Program-made: the position numbers and the translations under genes
Source of the DNA: Isochrysis galbana
Taxonomy: Eukaryota > Haptophyta > Isochrysidales > Isochrysidaceae
NCBI GenBank assembly: GCA_018136815.1
Contig: CM030932.1
Span: 8,804,001-8,868,000 of the forward strand
Direction: 5' to 3'
DNA length: 64,000 nt
The notes under the pieces: generated by a model
What the model saw: only the letters and a program-made list of their open reading frames with translations
The model's database searches: none
Told to the model about the DNA's origin: nothing
In this document: positions 51,803 through 61,146 of the stretch, piece after piece
Position numbering within the stretch: position 1 is the stretch's first letter
Layout: every line of letters starts with the position of its first letter

Positions 51803-52090
51803 TAATAACATCGGTGCACGCCGTGCATGGGCACGGCGCGATGTGCATCGGTCCCCCCGCGGATACGCCGTGCGTGCGCATGTCAACCCGTTCCATACGT
51901 GTAGCCCCTGCGGCCCACAACTACGTAAACTGGCCATATACGAGATGTTTCGTTACGCAGCGCCTGTGATGACTTGCAATCACATGTGCACGCCGTGCGT
52001 GGGCACGGCGCGATGTGCACCGGCGCCCCCCCGCGGGGGCGCCGTGCGTGCGCATAGCAACTTCCAGGAAGGTGCACGCCGTGCGTTCAC
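51803..52090. repeat. GC-palindrome repeat block beside the IS5-Fanzor ORF
   Basis: A unit beginning GTGCACGCCGTGC(A/G)TGGG, then GCACGGCGCGATGTGCA and a CCCCCCGCGG block occurs at about 51811 and 51987, each followed by ACGCCGTGCGTGCGCAT or GCGCCGTGCGTGCGCAT. A further GTGCACGCCGTGCG ends the block at 52072-52085. The reverse complement recurs at 21773-21890. It may be the subterminal region of the transposon whose ORF follows. Confidence 0.7.
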
Positions 52091-52247
52091 TCTTTTCGCG
52101 GGGGAACTCTGGGCGCGGAGGACGGGCGGAACCCCCCGTGGGACCGGTTGATTATTACCGTATATGACGAGAACATTAACGTAAACGGCTGGTCTGGTCT
52201 TCGGATATCTCTCTCTCTCTCCCGCTCCCCGGAGGGGTTCCCCCCTC

Positions 52248-53657
52248 TCATCGGCCTACCAGAGTGAGAAGGCTCCTACTGGCTGTCTCCCTCCTCCCTC
52301 CTCGCTCACCCTCCAGCTCTCTCCTCGGCCTCGTCTTCCTCACGATGGTGGCGACTCGGCGCGCATCCGTACGGTCCTCCGTCCTCTCCTCTCGTGCACC
52401 TGCTCGCTGGCTTCGTTCGACTCCCTCGACACGGCCACCTGTCGACTGGACGCCGAGCGGAAGCGCTGCTCGCACGACTCGTTCCTCCTCCTGCTCCAAG
52501 GACGCGGCGGAGGAGGCGGAGCTTGTTCGCGTTCCTGGTGCCGAGGAGGAGACCCTTTCTCCGACCGAGGAGTCCACCACCACCACCACCGACGAGGACT
52601 CTGTGGAGGAGGGAGGAGAAGAGAAGAACGAGAACTGTGCGTCGGACGCTCCAGGCTTTCTTCTTCCCACTGCGCCGGCTGCGGAGGTCGAGGAGCGAGC
52701 CGAGTCGATGGAAAAGCCTCCGAGCAGATGGAAGAGGTATTCCTGGAAAGTCTCACTATTGGATGTCTTCTTCCTGCACATCCGCAGTTCCTCGACAAGT
52801 ACGTCATACGGTCGATTCCTTTGTCGAGCACCGGCGACCCTAGCTTCCCAGCGCTTGGCGCCTGCGTAGTCCGCCCAGTCTTTGGAGGAAATGTCCCAAA
52901 AGACGGATTTGGGCTCACGTGCAGCGAGCTCCGCAAGCTGCGCTGCGTCAGCGCATCGCGACAGAGGAGCTGAAGCAACCTGTAGCTTCTTCTTGGTACC
53001 TGGGTCGATGGCTATGAGCTTGACATCCGCATCTACTTGACAGGTGACATCATGCCGCCATTGATGATCTCGGTACACTCCACGGTCCGTATCCTCAACT
53101 TGAAGCCTTTCTGCGGGAGCATCCCATTTGTAGTTGGCGGCCGATAGGGCATCGATATTGGGTGCCTTTTTGGCGACTCCAGATGCAAATGTGACCGCGA
53201 GTCGGACTCCATCTGTTGAGAGGCGGATGGGAGTCCACCCCTTTCGCCATCCGTTCTTTTCACTGGAGCCACCGAAGGCGGAGCGCTTCAGCGCTGATAC
53301 CTTGGTAGCCTTCCTTCCTCGGTCAGTTGGGTTTCTACCAATGCAATCTCTTCCATATATATTTTTCACAAAGGTAGAATCAATGCAATGGAACGTGCAC
53401 CTCCTTGCCGTTTGTCTTCTCTCGAGCCTGAGCAGCGCTCGATACGCGGTCTCGAATACACCCATTCTGCTCCATTTCATGAATGTGCCATGCACCGTGC
53501 TGTATCCCGATCCAAGAGACCTCCATGGCGCCCCAGTCCACAAAATATGACACATCCTGTCCAACATGAGGTTCAAATCAGCTCTTGGTCTACCACCGGC
53601 ATTGGGTAGTAGAGAATTTACAGCGGATGTGATTGCTCCACGTGCTCTGATATCCAT
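52248..53657 (-). CDS. Chimeric ORF: IS5-type transposase N-terminus joined to Fanzor/TnpB-like core
   Basis: From the ATG at 53657 the frame gives 469 residues. Residues about 20-123 are IS5-like: GRPRADLNLMLDRMCHILWT, GAPWRSL, STVHGTFMKWSRMGVFE, then CIDSTFVK with the first catalytic Asp (93) and GRKATKVSAL. Instead of the rest of the DDE domain, residues about 124-320 resemble Fanzor proteins: GWTPIRLSTDGVRLAVTF, RGVYRDHQWR, VKLIAIDPG with the RuvC-I Asp (218), and DISSKDWADYAGAKRWEARV. The RuvC-II Glu, zinc finger and RuvC-III Asp are not visible. The last 150 residues are Ser/Glu/Arg-rich. Fanzor genes are known to travel with several transposon classes, usually as separate ORFs. This copy should be inactive as transposase and probably as nuclease. 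A short intron just upstream of the ATG is plausible. Confidence 0.65.
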   Translation of the reverse strand: MDIRARGAITSAVNSLLPNAGGRPRADLNLMLDRMCHILWTGAPWRSLGSGYSTVHGTFMKWSRMGVFETAYRALLRLERRQTARRCTFHCIDSTFVKNIYGRDCIGRNPTDRGRKATKVSALKRSAFGGSSEKNGWRKGWTPIRLSTDGVRLAVTFASGVAKKAPNIDALSAANYKWDAPAERLQVEDTDRGVYRDHQWRHDVTCQVDADVKLIAIDPGTKKKLQVASAPLSRCADAAQLAELAAREPKSVFWDISSKDWADYAGAKRWEARVAGARQRNRPYDVLVEELRMCRKKTSNSETFQEYLFHLLGGFSIDSARSSTSAAGAVGRRKPGASDAQFSFFSSPPSSTESSSVVVVVDSSVGERVSSSAPGTRTSSASSAASLEQEEERVVRAALPLGVQSTGGRVEGVERSQRAGAREERTEDRTDARRVATIVRKTRPRRELEGERGGRRETASRSLLTLVGR

Positions 53658-53984
53658 TGTATTATTGTCATCACGGGTGAAAAATACTTTTCGCACACAC
53701 CCTAAAAAAGAAAACAGATATGTTGAAAAACCACCTGGTCCTCTTTTGACGGAACGCGACTTCCTCCCTCCTCCCTCCCCCCCAAATGCCAAATGAGCCT
53801 TCGTCATTTCTTTTGGAGCGCGAGCGCGGCTTTTTGCTTTTTGCAGCATCGCGCCGTGCGCCGTCCGCCTCCGGGGTCCGGGGTCAGGATGAGGAATATC
53901 TTGTCTGTCTTCTAGCTCTTGGAATTGGAAAAGCGGTATAACCTTACTTTCCACAGTTCCACAGTGCAAGGACGAGAAGGATCG

Positions 53985-54300
53985 CCTCTCGCCTCTCCCT
54001 CGCTGGCGCTCCTGAGCCTCAGAGGTCCCCACTCTGCACCTATCTGCCTGTCGACCAGGGGGGAGAGAGAGGAGGGGTTGGAGCGATGGGCTGGGGCTGG
54101 CAACGACAAGCCAGGGCCGAGCGAGGCAGGCGAGCCTGCTAGGGGCCAGGGAGAGAGTGGGCCAGCAGGGCAGTTTGCTCCTGGCAAGCCATCAGGCATG
54201 CCAGGAGCATGGGTGGTTCCTCCTCCATGGCAGGGGAGGAGTGGAAAGAGGGGGGGGGCTCGTGCCCCCCCCACAGGCGAACTAAGTATAAACTTAGTTG
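53985..54300 (-). mobile_element. SINE family 1 head and core fragment, copy E
   Basis: On the minus strand it begins exactly with CAACTAAGTTTATACTTAGT at 54300. The G/C-run hairpin follows, then the AACCACCCATGCTCCTGGCA block and the core ending near GAGCGCCAGCGAGGGAGAGG. The tail is absent. It lies directly upstream of the IS5-Fanzor ORF start. No duplication was identified. Confidence 0.85.
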
Positions 54301-54804
54301 AGCATGAGCAGCAAAAAGATGACACACACTACTCATATGATTTATCATCGCTGCGCTACCCGCGCTACCTAAACACGGCGCGCGCAAGCACATGCAGACA
54401 TTGTTGAGGATATCTAGCCTCATTGGCAACTAGAAGCTGGACAGTGATGGGCTTGCACAACTCCAGCCGAGAGTTTCCCCATTTCATTTGCGTCAAAACC
54501 TTCTCTTGCCATGGCACTCTGCCTTGTGCGCGCGACCTAGATGTTTCATCCATCGTCCTCGCTCACCGCCATCCCAATTGCTCTTACTGGCTTGCCCTGC
54601 TCCATGCCCGAACGGCAAGTGCACATGCGCAAGCCCCGTAGAGTATTGAAGACGGTGAGCGCAAGCTCTCATCCCAAGAGCCCTAGAGTAAAATGCATCG
54701 CCGCTCCCTTGATTTGGTCTCCTTGGTGGCTCTGCGTGCCTGCATCACCTGCCAAAGCAGAGCACGCACCACCACATTGCAAATACTTCGAGAGAATAGA
54801 TTCT
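54301..54804. other. Intergenic, nothing recognised
   Basis: About 500 bp of 3' flank to the minus-strand gene at 54805. No repeat match and no protein-like frame. Confidence 0.4.
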
Positions 54805-55938
54805 TCAAGAGCTGGCAAGGACCGCGTTCTGATAAATCGTGTGAGAGCGATGCTTCATTGAGGCGAGTACCTCCGCTTGCCTTTGATTGCGGAGGCTACT
54901 GGTATCGCAAGTGTGGCCGTCGCGGGCCGACGCTTTGCCGCCTGCCGCTGGAGTCTCACGTGGGGTAGCATTTGCGCTGGACGACCGTGCAAGCGGCACT
55001 TTCCGTGCCACAGGGGTGGCCTTCGACGTGCCATAAGGCGTCAAAACCTTGCTCTGCGTTCTTGTGATCTTGGTCCTTAGTTGAAGACTTGAGCGCATGC
55101 TCGTCACTCGGGCACTCGACGGTCGTCCTGCACTGGATGGCCGCAGCGCCATCGAAGATCGCAGTGGACTTATCGGCACTGCGCGACTGGTAGAGCGACT
55201 ATGACCAGCGTGCTCAAGAAGCTCACCAGGTCTGCCCCTTCCTGCAGGCCGGAGTGCGGCACGCTCCTTCAAATAGTGTTGCCGGTGAGAGTCTAGGGCA
55301 GCTTTCATGGCCTCAAACCCGAAAGCGATTGTGTTCCCGCCAGAAGTATCTGCCTCACTCACGTCTAGGGAGGAGGAGGCCGTTGGCCTAGGCGAGCCTG
55401 TGATGCCCTGGCTATTGCTGCATTGTGGGACAATGTGCTGGGCAGGCGGATTGGTGGACGCAATGTCTGAAGCTGTGACCATGGTGAGACCGGGTTCACA
55501 ACTTGGACGCGTGGCCTTCAGCAACACTACCCCATTCTCCACTGGCGCCAGATTTCCTTCGGCATGTGTTGGCGACGCAGCAGCGCTAGTACAGTGCCTC
55601 TGCCTGTCGGGCGTAGAGACGGTAGCACTGTCATGCGGCCGGGCTGGGTGCTCATCGAAGTTGTCTGAAACAGATGTTCGTAGCTGCTGGAAGTGGCTGG
55701 ACATGCCTTCATCGATGGCGCACTCAACGGAGGGAAATGGCCTATCCGACGGATCTCCAATCACACTGTCGCGAACGGCGTAGTACTGCTCATTGCGAAC
55801 ATGCGGTACCGGTGGCGGCGGTGGCACAATTGACGGCCGCGGAGCGTTCTGAATGACGCGGAGCTCGCTCTCAATGCTGCTCTTTAGGCTACTGTAGCGC
55901 GCACGTAGCTCCTCAAAGTCGTCATCCTCTGAGTCCAT
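54805..55938 (-). CDS. Hypothetical, largely disordered Ser/Pro/Arg-rich protein
   Basis: An open single-exon frame. I start at MDSEDDDFEELRARYSSLKS (55938), which begins a clear acidic helix. The 29 codons before it are Arg/Glu/Gly-rich and may be 5' UTR. The product has about 377 residues. After the helix comes a poly-Pro segment (PSIVPPPPPVP), a Ser/Thr-rich middle, and from residue 250 a basic Ser/Arg-rich tail with repeated RPSSAGRPSSAR-type motifs. Such basic tails occur in microtubule- or nucleic-acid-binding proteins, but I recognise no family. There is no signal peptide or membrane segment. Confidence 0.55.
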   Translation of the reverse strand: MDSEDDDFEELRARYSSLKSSIESELRVIQNAPRPSIVPPPPPVPHVRNEQYYAVRDSVIGDPSDRPFPSVECAIDEGMSSHFQQLRTSVSDNFDEHPARPHDSATVSTPDRQRHCTSAAASPTHAEGNLAPVENGVVLLKATRPSCEPGLTMVTASDIASTNPPAQHIVPQCSNSQGITGSPRPTASSSLDVSEADTSGGNTIAFGFEAMKAALDSHRQHYLKERAALRPAGRGRPGELLEHAGHSRSTSRAVPISPLRSSMALRPSSAGRPSSARVTSMRSSLQLRTKITRTQSKVLTPYGTSKATPVARKVPLARSSSANATPRETPAAGGKASARDGHTCDTSSLRNQRQAEVLASMKHRSHTIYQNAVLASS

Positions 55939-56025
55939 CCCGCCCGCCTGGCGCCCCGTCCCTCCGCTCTCAGCTGCTCGACTCTCAGCTGCTCGAGCAG
56001 GCAGAGGCCTCTCCCTCCGCTCCAC

Positions 56026-56799
56026 CCTCGAGAGATCTTTCCCGCGCGAGCACGAAGAGCCGGTAGGCTTCTACGTAAAGGGAGTGGGGGGGGAGGGCGC
56101 TGACAAGTCTACAATACAACGTACAACGTGCCTCGGATGGGAACATGGGCACACGTCCGCGCAATGCAGCAATGCAATAGTAGGAAATAATAGCCATTCG
56201 AAGATTCGAAGCCGACCCGGTTCCTAGATGGGAAAAACAGTGGAGGGGGTGGGCAGCTCCCGGCGTCGGGGGCGGGGGGAGGGGAGGGGGGAAGGGAATC
56301 CCCCCCCAAAACATGTATTTCAGCAACGTTGGGGTAACTGCTTGTAACTTGTAACTTGTAATGGGTTTAAAAAAATCTTAAAAAACTAGCCGCTACATGC
56401 ACGGCGTGGGGCAGATTGCTAGTGCTACTCCTAACTACCCTCCCTTTCCTATCACACCCCTTTCCCCCCCCCCCGTCTCCTTTCCTAGCAAATGGAGGGG
56501 GGGGGAGGCCGCGCGCGCTGCTTCGACCAGGGGCGTGAGATAGAGGGGGTAAGAGTGAGTGGAGTCCTTGTTTGGGTGTGTTTTACCGTTGTAATGGGTT
56601 TAACCTGTTAATGGCCACTAACTGGGTATTAACACCCTGTTAATGTACTGACCTTGGAAAATACCAATGGGTTTCCAAAAAACTTGCCTGCTATTATCAC
56701 AAGGAGGCCGAAGCGCGGCCCCCTGAGAGGGTGCAACTTGCTGAGGTTCCTTTTTTTTTTACCCCCCCATCGCCGAGGGTCGCCTGCCAGAGCTGCGCA
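56026..56799. other. Intergenic with homopolymer runs
   Basis: C and G runs at about 56266-56300, 56466-56475 and 56497-56506. GTAACTTGTAACTTGTAATG near 56340 is a short tandem repeat. No gene seen. Confidence 0.45.
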
Positions 56800-57960
56800 C
56801 GCCGGGGGTGGCGCGGGCCACCGGACCATATCTAAGCCCTTCACCCCTATCCCCCTAGTAGTGTACGGGGGGAGCCGCCAGATGGCGGGGGGAGAAGGGC
56901 CGGGGGAGTGGGGGTGTAATAATCTATCTGAGCATTAGTACCACTACTCTCACTAGCCCGGTACTAACACGACAGCCCTCAGCGCACCTGCCCGTACACC
57001 TTGGCGCGTGCTGTTGTCACAGATACATACTCCTATGCACCCTTCCACATCTCCCCCCTCGCAGGCCCCCGGCTCCCATTCTAACTCCCCACAAGTTAAA
57101 ATGAGGGAAAACCCATTGAGGCGGTCCGGTCGACGCCGGCCGACTCTCCGGGAAAAAGCACCGGGGGGGGGGGGGAGGAACCTCTCGTCAAAAAAGGAGA
57201 ACGGCCCTTACAGCTCACGCCGCGAGCGGTCCTCGAAGAAATAAATGTCTGCGCCCCCCGATACCTGCCACAGGGACGTCTTGAGCCACTCAGCCACTCC
57301 CTTCTTCTCGCCTCTCCTGTCGCCAGCCGCCCCCCTTCGCCCGTTTGCTAACGCAAACGGGGCTCGTTTCTCACCACACTCCATCGGGGGGGGGTGCAAA
57401 TCCCCCCCTCTCCCTCGTTCCATTCTCTTCCGCCCCGGTCCCTGCGGCGCGTCGCCATGCGGCGCGCCATGGCCTGCTCTCAGAGGTCCTTCAGGGGCGC
57501 CCAGAGGGCCAGCAAGGGCAGCTCAGGGGGCAGTGGAGGCTGGGGCTCAGCCCCTGGCCCCCCCTGCCTCTCCCTCGCTCGCCTCGCTGGCCTTGGGTGC
57601 CGCCCTGAGGCCCCTGTCTGCCTGGCGACCAGGGATGGGGGGGGGAGTCAGTACGAGAGCAGGCCCATGCGGGCCTGGGAGTGCGGCTCGCGGCCCGCGC
57701 CCACTAGGGGTCTGGGCTGAATTGATGAGTGCCCTGCCCCTGCCCCTGCCAGAGGGCAGGGGCTGGGGTTGAATGTACGGGCCCACCCCGGGGGGTGTCC
57801 GCAATGGAGAGAGGGGGGCGCGAGGCCCCCATTGACCCCCACTTATAAAAGTAGGTTGGGGAGTGGGGGTGTAGAGAGTATGCTACGTGCTACGTGTAGT
57901 AGGCAGTGGTTCCATTCGCCGCGAGTGCGGTAAGAATATTAGAATATTAGAAGGTTTTTT
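56800..57960 (+). mobile_element. SINE family 1 tail (copy F), split by a family 2 SINE
   Basis: Bases 56800-56918 and 57858-57960 together match the last 220 bp or so of copy A, from GCGCGGGCCACCGGACCATA to GCGGTAAGAATATTAGAATA and a T run. The AGAATATT unit is duplicated in this copy. Head and core are missing (5'-truncated). The interrupting element is 56919-57857. Confidence 0.88.
56919..57857 (-). mobile_element. SINE-like retroposon, family 2 (full length), nested in copy F
   Basis: The 16-bp duplication ggggagtgggggtgta lies at 56903-56918 and 57858-57873. On the minus strand the element begins AACCTACTTTTATAAGTGGG, followed by a GGGGGC/GCCCCC hairpin and the block CAGCCCCTGCCCTCTGGCAG. 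The shared SINE core, on the + strand GCCAGCAAGGGCAGCTCAGG then GGGCAGTGGAGGCTGGGG, is at about 57506-57585. The tail ends in a short TTA repeat. Head layout parallels family 1, but the sequences outside the core differ. Confidence 0.88.
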
Positions 57961-58091
57961 TTCCCTCCGCAAGAAGAGCACGTCTGTGATGTGTTCCGCT
58001 CAGGGGTGATGCAAGGGAGCTTGCATGCTGTGCGCGCCGCGTGCCATGCAAGGATTTTTGTGTGCCCGTATTTACAGATGGGCACGGCCTC

Positions 58092-58355
58092 ATGAAAGTA
58101 TCAAACGTGTTGATGAGCGCTGCTCTAGCAATCACGGTGGTGGGTCTAATCTACATGGTTATGTCCTTGTTACGAAGCGGTCCAGAGCCCGTTGTTGGAA
58201 GGTATGTACGAATCTACCATGAAGATAACAAGAAGAGGTGGTTTGCACCGTCACGAGCAACACAAACACCCACAAAAAGTGCCCACATAACACATAACGT
58301 GACAAGTCCTAAAGATCCTGCTGTCCATGCATGGAATGTTGAAAGGGTACGGTAA
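58092..58355 (+). CDS. Possible single-pass membrane protein, partial
   Basis: The frame from ATG 58092 reads MKVSNVLMSAALAITVVGLI, a strong transmembrane span, then EPVVGRYVRIYHEDNKKRW and a short charged tail. RYVRI is reminiscent of the opening strand of discoidin-like or related surface domains in algal and viral proteins, but the domain is not complete here. A splice-like TATTTACAG stands just upstream, and later exons could lie beyond. Weakly supported. Confidence 0.35.
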   Translation: MKVSNVLMSAALAITVVGLIYMVMSLLRSGPEPVVGRYVRIYHEDNKKRWFAPSRATQTPTKSAHITHNVTSPKDPAVHAWNVERVR

Positions 58356-58521
58356 CATTGGAGACTTGGTGCGTAAGACGGGTGTGTTGGCACTGTTCAG
58401 TGGCAGGAATACGTTGCAATCATTTGTTTCGTTTGGAATATCATTCGTCCATCTCCACATTGAGCTCGAAGTCCTCAATCTCAGCCGGGGTGGACGGAGC
58501 GCGAAGAAATGGCTTTCCGTC

Positions 58522-58621
58522 NNNNNNNNNNNNNNNNNNNNNNNNNNNNNNNNNNNNNNNNNNNNNNNNNNNNNNNNNNNNNNNNNNNNNNNNNNNNNNN
58601 NNNNNNNNNNNNNNNNNNNNN
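58522..58621. other. Assembly gap (100 N)
   Basis: Placeholder of 100 N. On the minus strand, the acidic frame just left of it (DGKPFLRAPSTPAEIEDFEL) may be the end of a transposase-like ORF whose body is in the gap. Confidence 0.99.
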
Positions 58622-58770
58622 TACGATCGTTTTCTTGTTGCATAGTGAAATAGGTTGGCCGGCCGATTTCTCAATTAAGCTCTCGGCGAGAGCAGCCACA
58701 AGCTTCAAAATCCCTATCTTTATTTGATATTTGAACCAAAACTTGGTCATTACTCGACGTTTTGCGTCTA

Positions 58771-58850
58771 CGTAGGGCGGTCAAACAGGGGCTTTTTAAC
58801 TAATAGTAAGGGTTGGGGTTGGGCTGCATTTTTTGACGCCGAACTGAGCG
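58771..58850 (-). repeat. Dispersed repeat end also present around SINE copy A
   Basis: GTAGGGCGGTCAAACAGGGG .. ACTAATAGTAAGGGTTGGGG and TTGGGCTGCATTTTTTG match, in reverse, 1145-1185 plus 1967-1990. That is the site into which SINE copy A inserted. A partial copy lies at 4302-4330. Possibly one end of a DNA transposon family; the inner part was not traced. Confidence 0.55.
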
Positions 58851-59304
58851 CGCGCATCAACGCTCCGCTGCGCGTGGGCGCGCGCACTCAACCCTTCTCG
58901 ACTCGGTCGTTGTGTTTGGAACACCCACTGTGACAAAAAAAGGGGGTGCCTCAGCCACCGCTCCCAGCTGCCAGCTGCGCCCGCCTTCCGGCTCTCGCGA
59001 GCTCTGACGTTGCTCTCCTCGGCTCTGCCATCGCTCCTCCCTGAAAGTGAAGGGGGCGTCGGCTGCAGACTCATGGTGACGGCCTCCCAGTATTACTGAT
59101 CCAGCGATCTCCCGTTTGTGAAATTTCGTAAAGCAATCGCAGTTCCTGAAACACCTTAAAAGAGCCTCAAACCAAATTATTCGCGGTGTTGTTTTCGCTT
59201 CGGGTAGCCCCACCCCGTTTCCACCCGTTCCCACGAGTCCCCCCCCTCCTGCCCGTGCACCCGTCACCTCGCTCTGTCGCCGCGTGATAATGGTGATAAG
59301 AGCA
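58851..59304. other. Intergenic, nothing recognised
   Basis: Frames overlapping here are antisense or shifted relative to the chromodomain gene and have no protein signature. Confidence 0.4.
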
Positions 59305-59739
59305 TTATATATATGTTTCCCCACCTGGCACTCGGGACAACCCACAACCCACACCGGGCAGCGCACCAAACTCCTTAACAACGTCGATCGCCACGTCGTC
59401 AAAGCACAGCTGAGGGATGTCCATGAGGTACCGATAACGAGGAACTCGATCTTTGATGCTCTTGCCCAGCATGGTGTTGAGGATGCTGTTGCGGACGTAG
59501 TGCATGCCCAGCTCCACCGTGGCCCTCTCCTTGAACTCCGAGATCTTGGAGGGGGGGTAGACGTTACCCTCTGCCTCCCAGGTGTCGCCCTCAGCCCCAA
59601 AATCAGCCCAACGGACCGCGACGTGGTTGGTGCCGGCGCGCCGAATCATGCCCACGATCTTGTCCACCTTCCAGTTGCCCTCCAACGCTGTGGTCGACGT
59701 GAGCGGCCTCTTGCCTCTTGGTACCTGCGTGTGCGGCAT
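59305..59739 (-). CDS. Chromodomain-containing protein, possibly partial at 5' end
   Basis: The last exon begins either at ATG 59739 (MPHTQVPRGK) or after the splice site CACACGCAG at about 59727. It gives up to 144 residues. A chromodomain core is clear near residues 23-70: WKVDKIVGMIRRAG..HVAVRW..F...GDTWEAEGNV, with the aromatic residues of the methyl-lysine cage (W, W, with Y/F partly substituted). The rest (KISEFKERATVELGMHYVRN and onward) is unassigned. Chromodomains read methylated histones. They also occur at the end of some retroelement integrases, but no integrase is next to this one. The upstream exon was not found. Confidence 0.6.
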   Translation of the reverse strand: MPHTQVPRGKRPLTSTTALEGNWKVDKIVGMIRRAGTNHVAVRWADFGAEGDTWEAEGNVYPPSKISEFKERATVELGMHYVRNSILNTMLGKSIKDRVPRYRYLMDIPQLCFDDVAIDVVKEFGALPGVGCGLSRVPGGETYI

Positions 59740-60148
59740 GCAGAATAGCTGGAGTCAGAGCTCAGGTGGGGTGTTCGACTCATGCATGCTGGCTTGTGAT
59801 GTATGTGCGAGCAAGTGCATCGTGATCCGTACACCTCCAAAAATCGCGTTGTGGAGCACATGGCTGCCCAACTTCCCTCCCCAGTGCGAGTGCGAACGTG
59901 CAGGCGCGAACAAGGCCCCCCGAAGATGTGGGCCACCCAGGTGCAAGGAGGAACTACTCCAGCATCCGTGAGAAGTGCGGAGGGGTGGCGCACACCTGAG
60001 CGCGGCATGAGACTCACTGGTGTGGCCTCCGAGGTGACGGGCAGGCTCGGCAGCCCTCCGACCGGGGCGGCCGCCACCGTAGTTCTGAGATTCACTAGAA
60101 ACACGAAAAAAAAACTCCCGTGAGTAGATCAGCCCCTCCCTTTTACCG
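59740..60148. other. Upstream of the chromodomain exon
   Basis: It probably contains an intron or the promoter of the chromodomain gene. No clear exon and no repeat. Confidence 0.35.
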
Positions 60149-60380
60149 TTACAGTGCCATTCGACTGTGCAAGGAACGTGTCAGCAACAAGGACACGCGC
60201 TCCCATCTGGCTGGCGGGTGATAGTATTGGATCTCTCCCGCGTCCGCTACATTTCCGGTGCCGGCTACCTCTCCTAGCCAGGTAGTCGGTATCGGGGTGC
60301 TGTAGCCAGATGTTGTTGAGCTTACTGATGTATTTTTCGTCTTCTGAGACCCTGATTTCTCTACTCTGTGGCGCAACTCC
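60149..60380 (-). mobile_element. LINE fragment (post-RT region)
   Basis: On the minus strand, REIRVSEDEKYISKLNNIWL..DTDYL matches RETKVSESDTYITRMNNIWI..NTNYL in the LINE at 17939-20680. Further on, another frame reads YYHPPARWE against YYAPAKWE. The reading frame has shifted at least once, so it is a decayed copy. Confidence 0.8.
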
Positions 60381-60429
60381 CGGCTCTTGAGACGGGGTGT
60401 CGCCGCCGTCGTGTACCTCTTTCCCTCTG

Positions 60430-60556
60430 TTGTCTGGGGGCGGACGGAGGACGGAGTTACCGCAACGCGGGGAGTGAGGGTGAGGAAGGGGAATGAATGG
60501 GCGTGGCTATGAGAGCGTAACTCAGTGCCACGTGTGAGGCGAGAATATTAAAAGGT
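60430..60556 (+). mobile_element. LINE-type 3' tail, second copy
   Basis: The segment ends GTGCCACGTGTGAGGCGAGA then ATATTAAAAGG, the same as the 3' end of the LINE fragment at 9572 and the tail at 22130-22250. It is in opposite orientation to the LINE pieces on either side, so it may have inserted between them. Confidence 0.65.
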
Positions 60557-60863
60557 ATTTCTATATACTTCCGCCGGTATGCCGTCCAGGCCTGCGCTTT
60601 TTCCGGGGCCTATGCTCCGGATAGCCTGGGCGGTCTCGTCTACTGTGATGCGCCCTTCCAGTCGGCGTTTGTCTAGCTCGCTGAGGGGCCGATCCGATAT
60701 CCGATAGCGTGTGTTCGAGCTCGGGCTCGGGCTCGGGCTCACGCTTTGACGTTTTCGGGGAGTATAGCCAGGTGTAGTATGTTCTGAACATGGGTCTTAT
60801 GCCGGCGCCCGTTATAGCGGTGTCGTGATCCCTGTGGCGGGGGTTCTCCCAGCTCCCAGTCAC
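60557..60863 (-). mobile_element. LINE fragment (N-terminal side of RT)
   Basis: The minus-strand frame reads RISDRPLSELDKRRLEGRIT, then VDETAQAIRSIGPGKSAGLD and GIPAEVY. This matches the canonical segment just before the RT fingers of LINEs. This portion is missing from the copy at 17618-20685, so it cannot be aligned to that copy directly. Confidence 0.8.
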
Positions 60864-61146
60864 GCGTGACGAAGATTTCTATTGGAGTGAAGGTCCTCCT
60901 GGCGCCTGGTGGAGCTGAATATGTAAGGGGAGGTGTTTGAGTGGGATTTTCCTCCTCTCTTCCGCTAGCTTTCGCTTGGTTTTGGCTATCTCCTCTGTGA
61001 GTTTTGCGTCCGGGCCTCTCTTGATGAGTTTATGAGTTTGATGTTGAGCATCGATAGTCTAGAGTAGAGTGAACTATTCACACATCATACATGTCAACAT
61101 TTCACACTGACGAGTCACCACTCGTACGGGTCGACTCGGCTCCGCA

